This document shows, one piece after another, positions 50,546 through 59,372 of a stretch of DNA of 64,000 bases. Position 1 is the first letter of the stretch, and each line of letters begins with the position of its first letter. The translations under genes and the position numbers were made by a program. The notes under the pieces were generated by a model. It did no database searches. It was not told the DNA's origin and saw only the letters and a list, made by a program, of their open reading frames with translations. Source of the stretch: Micromonospora terminaliae (GTDB lineage Bacteria; Actinomycetota; Actinomycetes; Mycobacteriales; Micromonosporaceae); NCBI RefSeq assembly GCF_009671205.1, contig NZ_CP045309.1:992001-1056000 (forward strand). The letters run 5' to 3'.

Positions 50546-51040
50546 ATGTGGTGGGTGGTGGGCGCGGCGCTGGTGCTCGGGCTGGTCTCGGCGTACCTCA
50601 TCTGGACCGCCGGCCGGGTCGAGCGCCTGCAGGCCCGCGCGGAGTCGGCGGCCCGGGCCCTCGACGCGCACCTGCTGCGCCGCGCGGCCGCCGCCGCGGT
50701 GCTGGCCGAGCAGCGCTACGGCGTGGAGCTGTACTCGGCCGCCCGGATCGCCCTGGATGCCGTGGGCGAGGAGCGGGAGGCCGCGGAGAACGACCTCACC
50801 CGCCAGCTGCGCGCGGTCGAGCTGGATCCCGAGGACCCGGCCTGCGAGGCGGTGATCGCGGCCAGCCGGCGGCTTGCCCTGGCCCGGCAGGTGCACACCG
50901 ACCTGGTCCGCGACGCCCGGGCGGCCCGGGGCCGCCCGCTGGTGCGCCTGCTCCGGATGGGGCGCGGCCGGGAGTGGCCCCGCTACTTCGACGTCGACGA
51001 CCCGACGCTCACCCCGCGGGCCGACGTCACCACCGGCTGA
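50546..51040 (+). CDS. Conserved membrane-anchored protein
   Basis: 164 residues. One N-terminal membrane helix (WWVVGAALVLGLVSAYLIW) is followed by a long helical region (TAGRVERLQARAESAARALD, LRRAAAAAVLAEQRYGV, ARQVHTDLVRDARAARG). It looks similar in outline to LemA-type proteins, but no motif proves that. A comparable membrane protein follows pimA in mycobacteria (Rv2609c position). Confidence 0.85.
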   Translation: MWWVVGAALVLGLVSAYLIWTAGRVERLQARAESAARALDAHLLRRAAAAAVLAEQRYGVELYSAARIALDAVGEEREAAENDLTRQLRAVELDPEDPACEAVIAASRRLALARQVHTDLVRDARAARGRPLVRLLRMGRGREWPRYFDVDDPTLTPRADVTTG

Positions 51041-51130
51041 GCGGGGGCGGTGACCCGGCCCCGGTGACGGCGGCCACAGAGCAGGCCACCGGGGGTCTGA
51101 TTGGCTGTCGGACCGGCGTTGACCCCGTCG

Positions 51131-51136
51131 TAGCCT
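51131..51136 (+). promoter_or_regulatory. -10 box of pdxS
   Basis: TAGCCT, about 41 nt before GTG 51178; the leader includes AAGGAG. Confidence 0.4.
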
Positions 51137-51177
51137 TCTGGCAGCCACCCCCGAGCCCGTCCAAGGAGCGATGACCC

Positions 51178-52095
51178 GTGCCCGAATCCACCTCCCCGAA
51201 CACCAACGCCAACCCGGTCGTCGGCACCGCCCGCGTCAAGCGGGGCATGGCCGAGATGCTCAAGGGCGGCGTGATCATGGACGTGGTCACCCCCGAGCAG
51301 GCCAAGATCGCCGAGGACGCCGGCGCCGTCGCCGTCATGGCGCTGGAGCGGGTGCCCGCCGACATCCGCGCCCAGGGCGGCGTCTCCCGGATGAGCGACC
51401 CGGACATGATCGACGGCATCATCAACGCCGTCTCCATCCCCGTGATGGCCAAGGCCCGGATCGGCCACTTCGTCGAGGCGCAGGTCCTCCAGGCCCTCGG
51501 CGTCGACTACGTCGACGAGTCCGAGGTGCTGACCCCCGCCGACTACGAGAACCACATCGACAAGTGGGCCTTCACCGTGCCCTTCGTCTGCGGCGCGACC
51601 AACCTGGGCGAGGCGCTGCGCCGGATCACCGAGGGCGCCGCCATGATCCGCTCGAAGGGTGAGGCCGGCACCGGCGACGTCTCCAACGCCACCACCCACA
51701 TGCGGAAGATCCGCAAGGAGATCCGCCGGCTCCAGTCCCTGCCCACCGACGAGCTGTTCGTGGCCGCCAAGGAGCTCCAGGCGCCGTACGAGCTGGTCAA
51801 GGAGGTCGCCGAGACCGGGAAGCTGCCCGTCGTGCTGTTCACCGCGGGCGGCATCGCCACCCCGGCGGACGCGGCCATGATGATGCAGCTCGGCGCCGAG
51901 GGCGTCTTCGTCGGCTCGGGCATCTTCAAGTCGGGCAACCCGGCCCAGCGCGCCGCCGCGATCGTGAAGGCCACCACCTTCCACGACGATCCGGACGTGC
52001 TGGCCAAGGTCTCCCGCGGGCTGGGCGAGGCGATGGTCGGCATCAACGTCGACGAGATCCCGCAGCCGCACCGGCTGGCCGAGCGCGGCTGGTGA
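51178..52095 (+). CDS. pdxS: Pyridoxal 5'-phosphate synthase subunit PdxS
   Basis: A 305-residue (beta/alpha)8 synthase that makes PLP from ribose 5-phosphate, glyceraldehyde 3-phosphate and ammonia. The catalytic lysines are in MAKARIGHF and in [33 protein letters not shown] and [19 protein letters not shown] form the phosphate sites. It forms a dodecamer with PdxT. GTG 51178 follows AAGGAGCGATGACCC. It lies 56 nt before pdxT. Confidence 0.97.
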   Translation: MPESTSPNTNANPVVGTARVKRGMAEMLKGGVIMDVVTPEQAKIAEDAGAVAVMALERVPADIRAQGGVSRMSDPDMIDGIINAVSIPVMAKARIGHFVEAQVLQALGVDYVDESEVLTPADYENHIDKWAFTVPFVCGATNLGEALRRITEGAAMIRSKGEAGTGDVSNATTHMRKIRKEIRRLQSLPTDELFVAAKELQAPYELVKEVAETGKLPVVLFTAGGIATPADAAMMMQLGAEGVFVGSGIFKSGNPAQRAAAIVKATTFHDDPDVLAKVSRGLGEAMVGINVDEIPQPHRLAERGW

Positions 52096-52151
52096 CGGCG
52101 ACCGAACGGGGCCCGGGCCGGGCCCCGTCCGACGAGCGAGAGGAGCGAGAG

Positions 52152-52757
52152 GTGACCGCACCCGTCATCGGTGTGCTCGCCCTCCAGGGCGACGTACGCG
52201 AGCACCTTGCCGCCCTGGCCGGGGCCGGCGCGGACGCCCGTCCGGTGCGCCGCCCGGCTGAACTGGACGAGGTCGACGGCCTGGTGATCCCGGGCGGCGA
52301 GTCGACCACCATGAGCAAGCTCGCCGACATCTTCGAGATGCGCGAGCCGATCGACAAGCGGATCGCCGGCGGCATGCCGGTCTACGGGTCCTGCGCCGGC
52401 ATGATCATGCTGGCCGCCGAGGTGCTCGACGGCCGCCCCGACCAGCGCGGCTTCGCCGGCATCGAGATGACCGTCCGGCGCAACGCGTTCGGCCGGCAGG
52501 TCGACTCGTTCGAGGCGCCCGTGGAGATCACCGGGGTCGAGGGGGAGCCGTTCCACGCGGTCTTCATCCGGGCCCCCTGGGTCGAGCGGGTCGGCGCGGG
52601 CGTCGAGGTGCTCGGCCGGGTCACGGACGGGCCGGCCGCCGGCCGGATCGTCGCCGTGCGGCAGGGGCACCTGCTGGCCACCTCGTTCCACCCGGAACTC
52701 ACCGGCGACCTGCGGCTGCACCGCTACTTCGTGGACCTGGTCCGCGCCGCCGCCTGA
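52152..52757 (+). CDS. pdxT: Pyridoxal 5'-phosphate synthase glutaminase subunit PdxT
   Basis: A 201-residue class I glutaminase that supplies ammonia to PdxS. The catalytic Cys is in [11 protein letters not shown], the His-x-Glu pair in [10 protein letters not shown], and the N-terminal [14 protein letters not shown] and [14 protein letters not shown] bind glutamine. GTG 52152 is chosen because GAGAGGAGCGAGAG precedes it and the conserved domain begins just after; an upstream GTG at 52092 in the same frame is less likely. Confidence 0.96.
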   Translation: MTAPVIGVLALQGDVREHLAALAGAGADARPVRRPAELDEVDGLVIPGGESTTMSKLADIFEMREPIDKRIAGGMPVYGSCAGMIMLAAEVLDGRPDQRGFAGIEMTVRRNAFGRQVDSFEAPVEITGVEGEPFHAVFIRAPWVERVGAGVEVLGRVTDGPAAGRIVAVRQGHLLATSFHPELTGDLRLHRYFVDLVRAAA

Positions 52758-52866
52758 CCGCTTTCCTCCTGGTTGCGGCATTCCGCCCGGACGGTTCCGG
52801 TCTCCTCGGGTGAGGCGCCCGGGCCCGCCCCGGGTGCGGGTGTGACATGCGGGGACGCCACCTCGG

Positions 52867-52872
52867 TAGGAT
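52867..52872 (+). promoter_or_regulatory. -10 box of yebC
   Basis: TAGGAT in the 235-nt gap after pdxT, about 120 nt before ATG 52993. The leader has GGAGG before the start. No other gene is seen in the gap. Confidence 0.4.
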
Positions 52873-52992
52873 TGCGGCGGTTCGGCAGGGCTCACCGCCC
52901 GCCGCCGCCCCCCAGCCGACCGCCCGGCGGTCCCGGTTCGGCGCGGGCGCGGACAGTCGACGCAGGCGTGAGTCAACAGACGGAGGTATGAG

Positions 52993-53742
52993 ATGTCCGG
53001 CCACTCAAAGTGGGCGACCACCAAGCACAAGAAGGCCGTCATCGACGCCAAGCGCGGCAAGATGTTCGCCAAGCTGATCAAGAACGTCGAGGTCGCGGCC
53101 CGGACCGGCGGCGGGGACCCCGCCGGCAACCCGACCCTCTACGACGCCATCCAGAAGGCGAAGAAGAACTCCGTCCCGAACGACAACATCGACCGCGCGG
53201 TCAAGCGGGGCTCCGGGCTGGAGGCCGGCGGCGCCGACTACCAGACGATCATGTACGAGGGCTACGGCCCGAACGGCGTCGCGCTGCTCATCGAGTGCCT
53301 CACCGACAACCGCAACCGCGCCGCCACCGAGGTGCGCACCGCGCTCACCCGCAACGGCGGCTCGTTCGCCGACGCAGGCTCGGTGTCGTACATGTTCTCC
53401 CGCAAGGGCGTCGTGATCGTCCCGAAGGCCGGCACCAGCGAGGACGACGTCATGATGGCCGTGCTCGACGCGGGCGCCGAGGAGGTCAACGACCTCGGTG
53501 AGGCGTTCGAGGTGGTCTCCGAGCCGACCGACCTCATCCCGGTCCGCACCGCCCTGCAGGATGCCGGCATCGAGTACGAGTCGGCCGAGTCGTCCCTCGT
53601 CCCCAGCGTCAACGTGCCGCTGGACGAGGAGGGCGCGCGCAAGATCTTCAAGCTGATCGACGTCCTCGAGGACTGCGACGACGTGCAGAACGTCTACGCC
53701 AACTTCGACGTCTCCGACGAGGTCATGGCCGCCGTCGGCTGA
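52993..53742 (+). CDS. YebC/PmpR family protein
   Basis: A 249-residue soluble protein of the TACO1/YebC family. [20 protein letters not shown] is the N-terminal signature, then [53 protein letters not shown] and the acidic C-terminus. These proteins relieve ribosome stalling on proline-rich stretches and some act as transcription regulators. In mycobacteria yebC is followed by ruvCAB. That is not so here, so synteny ends with this gene. Confidence 0.96.
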   Translation: MSGHSKWATTKHKKAVIDAKRGKMFAKLIKNVEVAARTGGGDPAGNPTLYDAIQKAKKNSVPNDNIDRAVKRGSGLEAGGADYQTIMYEGYGPNGVALLIECLTDNRNRAATEVRTALTRNGGSFADAGSVSYMFSRKGVVIVPKAGTSEDDVMMAVLDAGAEEVNDLGEAFEVVSEPTDLIPVRTALQDAGIEYESAESSLVPSVNVPLDEEGARKIFKLIDVLEDCDDVQNVYANFDVSDEVMAAVG

Positions 53743-53763
53743 CCTCGACCGCAAGCGCGTGCC

Positions 53764-53790
53764 GCGCCGGGCGACCTGGTCGCCCGGCGC
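53764..53790. terminator. Hairpin terminator between convergent genes
   Basis: GCGCCGGGCGA (53764-53774), loop CCTGG, and the exact inverse (53780-53790), between yebC and the converging secreted-protein gene. Confidence 0.7.
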
Positions 53791-53809
53791 GACGTCGTCT
53801 CCGGCCCGG

Positions 53810-54403
53810 TCAGCAGGACGGCCCCTGCCGGAAGGCCCGCTCGACGTGGGAGGCCAGCCCGGCCTCGTACCAGCCGACACCGGGGCGGATCGGGTGGCCG
53901 GTGAACAGCTCGACCCGTGACCCGTGCCGCACGAGGTACGCCTCGGCGTCGCCCGCGTCGTTGCGGATCAGCGCCCCGCGCCGCCCGTAGATGCGCTCCA
54001 GTTCGGCGAAGGACATGCCGACCGACGCGCCGGCCGGGGAGCGGGGCGGGACGGTGGCGGTGCCCACCGACACCAGCCGGCCGTCGCGGAAGGCCAGCAT
54101 GATCACCCCGGCCCAGGCCCCGGTGGCGCCGGCGTCCACCACCCCGGCGCAGCCCGGCGCGGTCCAGTCGATGAGGCCGGCCGCCGCGAGCCGGTCCAGC
54201 CGGGCCCCGATCCGGTACGGGCCGGCGCCGCGGACGCCGAGCACCTCGACCGTCGCGACGGCCGGCCGGCCGGCCATCGGCGCCCGGTCGGCGGTCGTAC
54301 CGACCGCCGGCGCAGCGGCCGAGGCCGGCGCGGCGACGGTCACCGGGACGGCGGCGGCGAGGGCCAGCAACCCGGTGAGGACGGTGGACGAGAGACGGTT
54401 CAT
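53810..54403 (-). CDS. Secreted protein of unknown function
   Basis: 197 residues with a clear Sec signal peptide (LSSTVLTGLLALAAAVPVTV, AxA-type site near APASAAAPA). The mature part has a small domain (VEVLGVRGAGPYRIGARLDR, IMLAFRDGRLVSVGTATVP, GMSFAELERIYGRRGALI) and two cysteines (APGCAG and the C-terminal GPSC) that may pair. No family was recognised. AAGGAGATCCGCC precedes the ATG. It is divergent from the Ser/Thr kinase gene. Confidence 0.82.
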   Translation of the reverse strand: MNRLSSTVLTGLLALAAAVPVTVAAPASAAAPAVGTTADRAPMAGRPAVATVEVLGVRGAGPYRIGARLDRLAAAGLIDWTAPGCAGVVDAGATGAWAGVIMLAFRDGRLVSVGTATVPPRSPAGASVGMSFAELERIYGRRGALIRNDAGDAEAYLVRHGSRVELFTGHPIRPGVGWYEAGLASHVERAFRQGPSC

Positions 54404-54547
54404 GGCGGATCTCCTTCCGTTGGCTCTTCTCCTGCTCTGTTGGTCTCCGGCCGGGCCGGTTCGGTTCGGTCCGTCGGGTTGCCGACCGTCCCGCTGCGCG
54501 ACCGCGAGCCGACGCCGTCGGGACAGCCGCCGGCCGGGTACGGCGTC

Positions 54548-54553
54548 TACCGT
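54548..54553 (+). promoter_or_regulatory. -10 box candidate of the Ser/Thr kinase gene
   Basis: TACCGT, 42 nt before ATG 54596. Confidence 0.3.
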
Positions 54554-54595
54554 CAAGGGAACGGCGGCCGAGTGACGATCGGCGGTGGTGATGTG

Positions 54596-56050
54596 ATGAC
54601 CGCGCCGACGCGGATCGGGGCCTACCGGGTGGAGCGGCTGCTCGGCGCGGGCTCCTTCGCCACGGTGTGGCTCGCCCATGACCCGCTGCTCGACGGCCGG
54701 GTGGCGATCAAGGTGCTGGCCGAGAACTGGAGCCACGACCTGCGGGTGCGGGAACGCTTTCTGGACGAGGCGCGGCTGCTGCGCCGGCTGGACCACGACC
54801 GCCTGGTCCGGGTGCACGCCGTGGGTGAGCTGCCCGACGGCCGCCCGTACGCCGTGCTGGCCTGGGCGGACGGCGGCAGCCTCCGGGACCGGCTGGTGCG
54901 GGGGCCGCTGCCGGTTGCCGAGGCCGTGACGCTGCTCGACGAGATCGCGGCGGGGGTCGCCGTGCTGCACCGGCACGGGGTGGTGCACCGGGATCTCACG
55001 CCGGGCAACATCCTCTTCCGGTCGGCGTCCGGCGCCGAGCGGGTGCTGGTCGCCGACCTGGGGCTGGCCAAGGCGCTCGCCGCCGCCTCCGGGCTGACCG
55101 CCCGGGCGGGCACTCCCGGTTACATGGCGCCGGAGCAGGACGACCCGTTCGCCGTCGTCGACACCCGCGCGGACGTGTTCGGGCTGGGCCGCCTCGGGCT
55201 CCGGCTGCTCGGCGACGCCCCGGCGGCCCCCGTCCGGGACGACCGGCGGGGCGGGAGGGGCCTGCCGCGACTGCGAGCCGGCGTGCCGCCGGGGGTGGCC
55301 GCGGTGCTCCGCACCGCCACCGCCGTGCGGCCCGCCGACCGCTACCCGGACGCGGCGGCGTTCCGGGCCGCCCTCCGGCACGCCGCGACCAGCGCCCGCG
55401 TCGGGCAGGCCGCAGCGACCTCCGCCGCGCACACCGGGACAACCTTCGCCGGGCTCGCCGTGGCGCCCTCCGCCGTGGGTCCCGGTGGCGGTGCCCCTCG
55501 GCCGTCCCGGCGGCGGCTCGCCGCCTCGGCGGCGGTCGCGGTGCTGCTCGTCGCCCTGGGCGGCACCGCGGGCGACGCCGCCGGCCGCGACCCGGCCGGC
55601 GCCGTGGGACGCAGCGGGCCGCTCACCGTCGCCCTGCCGGCCGGCTGGCGGGCCGACGGCACCGGCTGGGCCGGGCAGTACGGCGACGACGGCGAACTGG
55701 AACCCGCCCTGGTGGTGTCACCGGACCCGGGCCGCTGGGCGGCGGACCCGGGGGTGCCCGGTGCCTTCGTCGGACTCTCCGCCGGCACGGCCCGCCGCAC
55801 CACGCCCGAGGGCTTCCTCGCCGAACGCCCGCACGCGGACTGCGCCGCGGCGCCGGTGCGGCGCAGCCGGCAGGGCGGCGTCGACTGGATCGTCGCCGCC
55901 TTCGCCTGCCCCGCCGGCCGGCCGGTGATCGTCGAGGCCGCCGGGCGGGCGGCCGGCCCGGCCGGCCTGCTCTACGTGCAGCTCACCCCGCCGCCGGGCA
56001 GCGGCACGGACTTCGTCGACGCCCTGCTCGCCGGGGTGCGGGTCGGGTAG
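54596..56050 (+). CDS. Ser/Thr protein kinase with extracytoplasmic C-terminal domain
   Basis: A 484-residue Hanks-type kinase. Kinase domain, residues 1-265: LLGAGSFATVWLAHD (P-loop), AIKVLAENW (Lys), HRDLTPGN (catalytic loop), VADLGLAK (DLG in place of DFG) and GYMAPEQDD. A membrane helix (AASAAVAVLLVALGGTAG) near residue 310 leads to an extracytoplasmic domain of about 140 residues with two cysteines (HADCAAAP and AFACPAG). It probably senses an envelope signal. ATG 54596 is chosen; GTG 54572 and 54593 are in frame. Confidence 0.9.
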   Translation: MTAPTRIGAYRVERLLGAGSFATVWLAHDPLLDGRVAIKVLAENWSHDLRVRERFLDEARLLRRLDHDRLVRVHAVGELPDGRPYAVLAWADGGSLRDRLVRGPLPVAEAVTLLDEIAAGVAVLHRHGVVHRDLTPGNILFRSASGAERVLVADLGLAKALAAASGLTARAGTPGYMAPEQDDPFAVVDTRADVFGLGRLGLRLLGDAPAAPVRDDRRGGRGLPRLRAGVPPGVAAVLRTATAVRPADRYPDAAAFRAALRHAATSARVGQAAATSAAHTGTTFAGLAVAPSAVGPGGGAPRPSRRRLAASAAVAVLLVALGGTAGDAAGRDPAGAVGRSGPLTVALPAGWRADGTGWAGQYGDDGELEPALVVSPDPGRWAADPGVPGAFVGLSAGTARRTTPEGFLAERPHADCAAAPVRRSRQGGVDWIVAAFACPAGRPVIVEAAGRAAGPAGLLYVQLTPPPGSGTDFVDALLAGVRVG

Positions 56051-56059
56051 GCCGCCCGG

Positions 56060-56596
56060 TCAGACCACCACCACGGTGATCCGGTACGTCCGGCCGTCCT
56101 GCGGGATCGTCACCACGACGGTGCCGGTACGCACGAATCGGATGTCCACGACGCCGGCCTCGTAGCTCCGGGACACCAGGTCCTCGCGGTCCACGGTGAC
56201 CAGACCCGGCCCGATGCCCCGGATCCGCAGTACCCCGCCGGTGGCGAAACAGAGCGACTTCAGCAGTGCCAGCTCGGTCTCGGCGAGGACCAGGTCGTAG
56301 CGCACCGCCTCGAGGCAGGCGCTCGGCAGCGCGGCCGATGCCGGCGGGGTCGCCCGGGGCGTCCGGCTCCGGGTCGGCGCGGGGCTGCGGCTCGGCGGCG
56401 TGGCCGTCGACGTTTCCGGTGCGGTGGAGGTGGGCGGCGCGGCGGCGCCGACGGTGCTGGCCGCGGGGGTCGGTGGCCGGACCGGCAACGGCGAGACGGG
56501 GCGGCCGGCGCAGCCCGGCACCCCGCCGAGGACGGCGAGGGCGGCAAGCGCGGTGAGGGCGCCGGCCCGGAAGCCCCGGCGTGGCGGCTCAGCCAT
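56060..56596 (-). CDS. Putative lipoprotein overlapping the ECF sigma gene
   Basis: 178 residues. An N-terminal signal (ALTALAALAVLGGVPGC) ends in a lipobox-like GVPGC. A long Pro/Ser/Thr-rich linker (about residues 33-90) leads to a C-terminal beta domain (RIRGIGPGLVTVDREDLV, VVDIRFVRTGTVVVTIPQD). Its start overlaps the end of the sigma gene by 8 nt, in the place where an anti-sigma factor is usually found, but it shows no zinc HxxxCxxC motif. Function unknown. Confidence 0.8.
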   Translation of the reverse strand: MAEPPRRGFRAGALTALAALAVLGGVPGCAGRPVSPLPVRPPTPAASTVGAAAPPTSTAPETSTATPPSRSPAPTRSRTPRATPPASAALPSACLEAVRYDLVLAETELALLKSLCFATGGVLRIRGIGPGLVTVDREDLVSRSYEAGVVDIRFVRTGTVVVTIPQDGRTYRITVVVV

Positions 56597-57128
56597 CGGA
56601 CAGCCGCTGCCGGACCTGCCGGCGGGCCTCGTGGATCCGGGACTTGACGGTTCCCTCGGGCAGGTCGAGAAGGCCGGCGATCTCGCGGTAGCTCAGGCCG
56701 AGCACGTCCCGCAGGGTCACCGCCTCGGCGAGGTCGGCCGGGACCGCGTCGAGCGCGTCGAGCAGGTCCAGCCGGGTGCCGGCCACCACGCTGGTCCGCC
56801 GGGGATCGGGCGGGTCAGGCAGTGGCACGCCGCCGGCCTCCAGCTGCCAGCGCCGGCGCAGCATCCGGTAGGTGGAGCGCGCCCGGTTCGCGGTGAGCCG
56901 GTAGAGCCAGGTGTGGAACGACGACCGCTCCTCGAACCGGGTGATCCCGCGGGCCAGCGCCAGCAGCGCGTCCTGGCAGGCCTCCTCGGCGTCCTGCCGG
57001 TGGGGCAGCAGGCGGGCGCACTGGCGCAGCACTTCGGGCCGTACGGCCACCAGCAGCGCGTCGAGCGCCCTCCGGTCGCCGCGCGCGGCCGACCGGGCCA
57101 GCTCGTCGGTGCCGTCAGGGAGAGGCAT
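56589..57128 (-). CDS. ECF RNA polymerase sigma factor
   Basis: A 179-residue sigma-70 family extracytoplasmic-function factor. Region 2 spans residues 25-90 (DAEEACQDALLALARGI, SSFHTWLYRLTANRARSTYR) and region 4 spans 120-175 (LAEAVTLRDVLGLSYREIAG, LPEGTVKSRIHEARRQVR). No anti-sigma gene of the classical zinc type is adjacent; the overlapping gene encodes a lipoprotein. Target promoters are not known. Confidence 0.93.
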   Translation of the reverse strand: MPLPDGTDELARSAARGDRRALDALLVAVRPEVLRQCARLLPHRQDAEEACQDALLALARGITRFEERSSFHTWLYRLTANRARSTYRMLRRRWQLEAGGVPLPDPPDPRRTSVVAGTRLDLLDALDAVPADLAEAVTLRDVLGLSYREIAGLLDLPEGTVKSRIHEARRQVRQRLSDG

Positions 57129-57269
57129 CAGCGCGTCCAGTGCTCGCCGGTGGGCCGGGTCTCCAGGCTATGCCCGCCGCCGCCCGGCGGGCCCGGACGA
57201 GTCCGGCAGCCGACGCAACCCCGGGCGGCCCGTGAGGAAACCCGGCTGACCGGCCGGCCGGCGCGCCCG

Positions 57270-57275
57270 TACCCT
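57270..57275 (+). promoter_or_regulatory. Leaderless -10 box of the GNAT gene
   Basis: TACCCT, 6 nt before ATG 57282. Confidence 0.55.
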
Positions 57276-57281
57276 GCCGGA

Positions 57282-57851
57282 ATGCTCGTTCCCGACCTGC
57301 CGCTGCGCACCGACCGCCTGCTGCTGCGCGCCTTCACCCCCGACGACCTGGCCGTGATCCGCGACTACCGGGGCCGGCCGGAGGTCACCCGGTTCCTCTA
57401 CCACGAGCCCTACGACGACGCCGCCGCGCGGGCGGCGGTGGACCGGATGGTGCGGCGCACCGGACTCCGCGCGCCGGGTGACGTGCTCAACCTGGCCCTC
57501 GTCGTGGCGGAGACCGGTGAGTTCGTCGGCGACGTGCTCCTCAGCTGGACCAGCGGGGAGCACCGGCAGGGTGAGATCGGCTACGTCGCCCACCCCGACC
57601 ACACGGGCCGGGGGTACGTCACCGAGGGCGCCCGGGAGCTGCTGCGGCTCGGCTTCGAGGGCCTCGGGCTGCACCGGATCGTCGGCCGGCTGGACGCCCG
57701 CAACACCGCCTCGGCCCGGGTGCTGGAGCGTCTCGGCATGCGCCGCGAGGCGCTCCTGAGGGAGAACGAGTTCGTCAAGGGCGAGTGGACCGACGAGGCC
57801 GTGTACGCCCTGCTCGACCGCGAGTGGCGGGCCCAGCGCGCGGAGGCCTGA
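57282..57851 (+). CDS. GNAT family N-acetyltransferase (RimJ/RimL-like)
   Basis: A 189-residue acetyltransferase of the RimJ/RimL type. TDRLLLRAFTPDDL begins the domain, IGYVAHPDHTGRGYVTEGAR is the acetyl-CoA-binding V/GxGxG-type loop, and LHRIVGRLDARNTASARVLE with LGMRREALLREN completes the fold. It acetylates an amine on an unknown substrate, possibly a protein N-terminus or a drug. It is transcribed as a single gene. Confidence 0.92.
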   Translation: MLVPDLPLRTDRLLLRAFTPDDLAVIRDYRGRPEVTRFLYHEPYDDAAARAAVDRMVRRTGLRAPGDVLNLALVVAETGEFVGDVLLSWTSGEHRQGEIGYVAHPDHTGRGYVTEGARELLRLGFEGLGLHRIVGRLDARNTASARVLERLGMRREALLRENEFVKGEWTDEAVYALLDREWRAQRAEA

Positions 57852-57858
57852 ACCGGCG

Positions 57859-57889
57859 TGGCCCGGCACCCCCCGTGGGTGCCGGGCCA
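57859..57889. terminator. Hairpin terminator between convergent genes
   Basis: A 13-bp stem TGGCCCGGCACCC (57859-57871) with its inverse (57877-57889) and a 5-nt loop. Confidence 0.75.
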
Positions 57890-57904
57890 GGCCGCTCGCC
57901 GCGA

Positions 57905-58852
57905 TCAGTGCCGGTTGCGGTACGCCTTGACCGCGCTGTCGACGATGTCCCACACCACGACCAGGGCGGTGCCGGCCACCACGATCGTGGCGACGGTGGT
58001 CAGGTTCTCCTCGCGCCCGAGCCACGCGAAGCGGCCGACGAACTCGGGGTTGAGCAGCCGGTCGGTCGACATCAGCCAGATCACCGGCACCGCGAACGCC
58101 AGGTCGAGCACCGCGTTCACGGCGACCAGCGGCCACGTCCACCGCCCGGCCCGGTACTTGGCGATCTCCAGGCCGATGGTGGCGACGAGCACGGCGATCA
58201 GGAACGGCAGCCAGAAGCTCCACAGCGCCGGGTCGAGGATCGGCAGGTTGCCGCCGCCGCTCGGCACGAACGAGTGGAAGTGCTGGATCGGCAGGTAGGC
58301 GATGACCAGCACCAGCCAGCCGATCGCGGCGGTGACGTCGACGAGGGTGATCTGCCGGTTGGCCTGCACCTCGGGGAGCTGGTCGACGGTCCACGCCGGC
58401 AGGTGCAGCGACGTGTTGGTCCGCTCGAGGACCGCGAAGACCAGCGTGACCCAGAAGGCGATCTGGACCGCGACCTCCAGGGCGGTGGCAACGCCCGCGC
58501 CGACCGCGCCGCCGGGGTTCTTCCCGTCGGTGGCCTCCAGCAGGCCGACGATGATCCCCACGGTGGCCGGGACGAAGCTGAGCAGCAGCTTCATCAGCCG
58601 CTCCCAGGCCAGGTAGTAGGTCGGGCCGATGAGCTGGAGCCGCCGGTCGGCGTAGCGGGCCGCCAGCTGTGCAGGGTTGCCCAGTTCGGTGAGGACCTCG
58701 CGTTCCGCGGTCTCGGCGTCCCGGCCGTCGGCGCGGCGGCCGTCGATCATGTCCTCGATCGAGCCGCGCAGCTCGGTCTCGATCTCGGGGCGCCGGGCGG
58801 CCGGCACGGCTCGGAGGGTGGCGGCGAGATAACGGTCGGTCAGCGAGCTCAT
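57905..58852 (-). CDS. HAAS-domain integral membrane protein
   Basis: 315 residues. The first 85 (LTDRYLAATLRAVPAARRPE, ETAEREVLTELGNPAQLAAR) form the HAAS/permease-prefix helical domain that often follows PadR regulators. About six to seven transmembrane helices follow (LLLSFVPATVGIIVGLLEA, VAVQIAFWVTLVFAVLE, LVLVIAYLPIQHF and others). It is coupled to padR by an ATGA overlap. It is probably a membrane sensor or transporter partner controlled by PadR. Confidence 0.9.
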   Translation of the reverse strand: MSSLTDRYLAATLRAVPAARRPEIETELRGSIEDMIDGRRADGRDAETAEREVLTELGNPAQLAARYADRRLQLIGPTYYLAWERLMKLLLSFVPATVGIIVGLLEATDGKNPGGAVGAGVATALEVAVQIAFWVTLVFAVLERTNTSLHLPAWTVDQLPEVQANRQITLVDVTAAIGWLVLVIAYLPIQHFHSFVPSGGGNLPILDPALWSFWLPFLIAVLVATIGLEIAKYRAGRWTWPLVAVNAVLDLAFAVPVIWLMSTDRLLNPEFVGRFAWLGREENLTTVATIVVAGTALVVVWDIVDSAVKAYRNRH

Positions 58853-59190
58853 CGCTCCACTCCTTCGATCAGGCTGGTGAGAGAGGTCTGGACGGCGGCC
58901 AGGTCGTCGAGGAGTCGCCGGAGCAGCCTCTCGCCCTCGTCGCTGGTCCGGTAGAACTTGCGCGGTCGGCTCTCCTCGGTGTTCCACTCGCTGGTCAGCA
59001 GCCCCTGTTCCTCGAGGCGGCGCAGCAGCGGGTAGAGCGTGTTGGCGTCCACCGGGAAGCCGTGGCCGGTGAGCCGTTGCAGCAGTGCGTAGCCGTAGTC
59101 GGGGCGGCGCAGGGCGACCAGGCTCGCCACCACGACCGTGCCCCGACGTAGTTCCTGGAGGTGGGTCCGGAGGATCTCGTCGGCGACCAT
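58849..59190 (-). CDS. PadR family transcriptional regulator
   Basis: A 113-residue winged-helix regulator. [58 protein letters not shown] and [12 protein letters not shown] are classic PadR blocks; a C-terminal helix dimerises. Its own start is preceded by a palindromic site overlapping the promoter, which indicates autorepression, and the operon also encodes a HAAS membrane protein. ATG 59190 lies 7 nt after TATCGT. Confidence 0.94.
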   Translation of the reverse strand: MVADEILRTHLQELRRGTVVVASLVALRRPDYGYALLQRLTGHGFPVDANTLYPLLRRLEEQGLLTSEWNTEESRPRKFYRTSDEGERLLRRLLDDLAAVQTSLTSLIEGVER

Positions 59191-59197
59191 GCGTCAC

Positions 59198-59203
59198 ACG
59201 ATA
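59198..59203 (-). promoter_or_regulatory. Leaderless -10 box of the padR operon
   Basis: TATCGT on the minus strand, 7 nt before ATG 59190. Confidence 0.55.
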
Positions 59204-59205
59204 CT

Positions 59206-59218
59206 GTGTGCTACACAC
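59206..59218. promoter_or_regulatory. Candidate PadR operator
   Basis: GTGTG-CTA-CACAC, a perfect 5-bp inverted repeat lying 2 nt upstream of the padR -10. It fits an autoregulatory site and lies in the 182-nt region shared with dnaE. Confidence 0.55.
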
Positions 59219-59314
59219 TGTTGTCCACCAACCAGCATTGTGCCGCGCACAACGCTGTGGGGGAGACGCCGGCCACCGTCGGCGCGGCCGGTGGAGCCGC
59301 GGAGTTGACCTCGG

Positions 59315-59320
59315 TAGGGT
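59315..59320 (+). promoter_or_regulatory. -10 box of dnaE
   Basis: TAGGGT, about 52 nt before ATG 59373. No good -35 was found. Confidence 0.4.
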
Positions 59321-59372
59321 GGGTCCCGGTCGGTTCCGACCGCCCAAGATCCACAGCTGGGGGGCGCCACGC

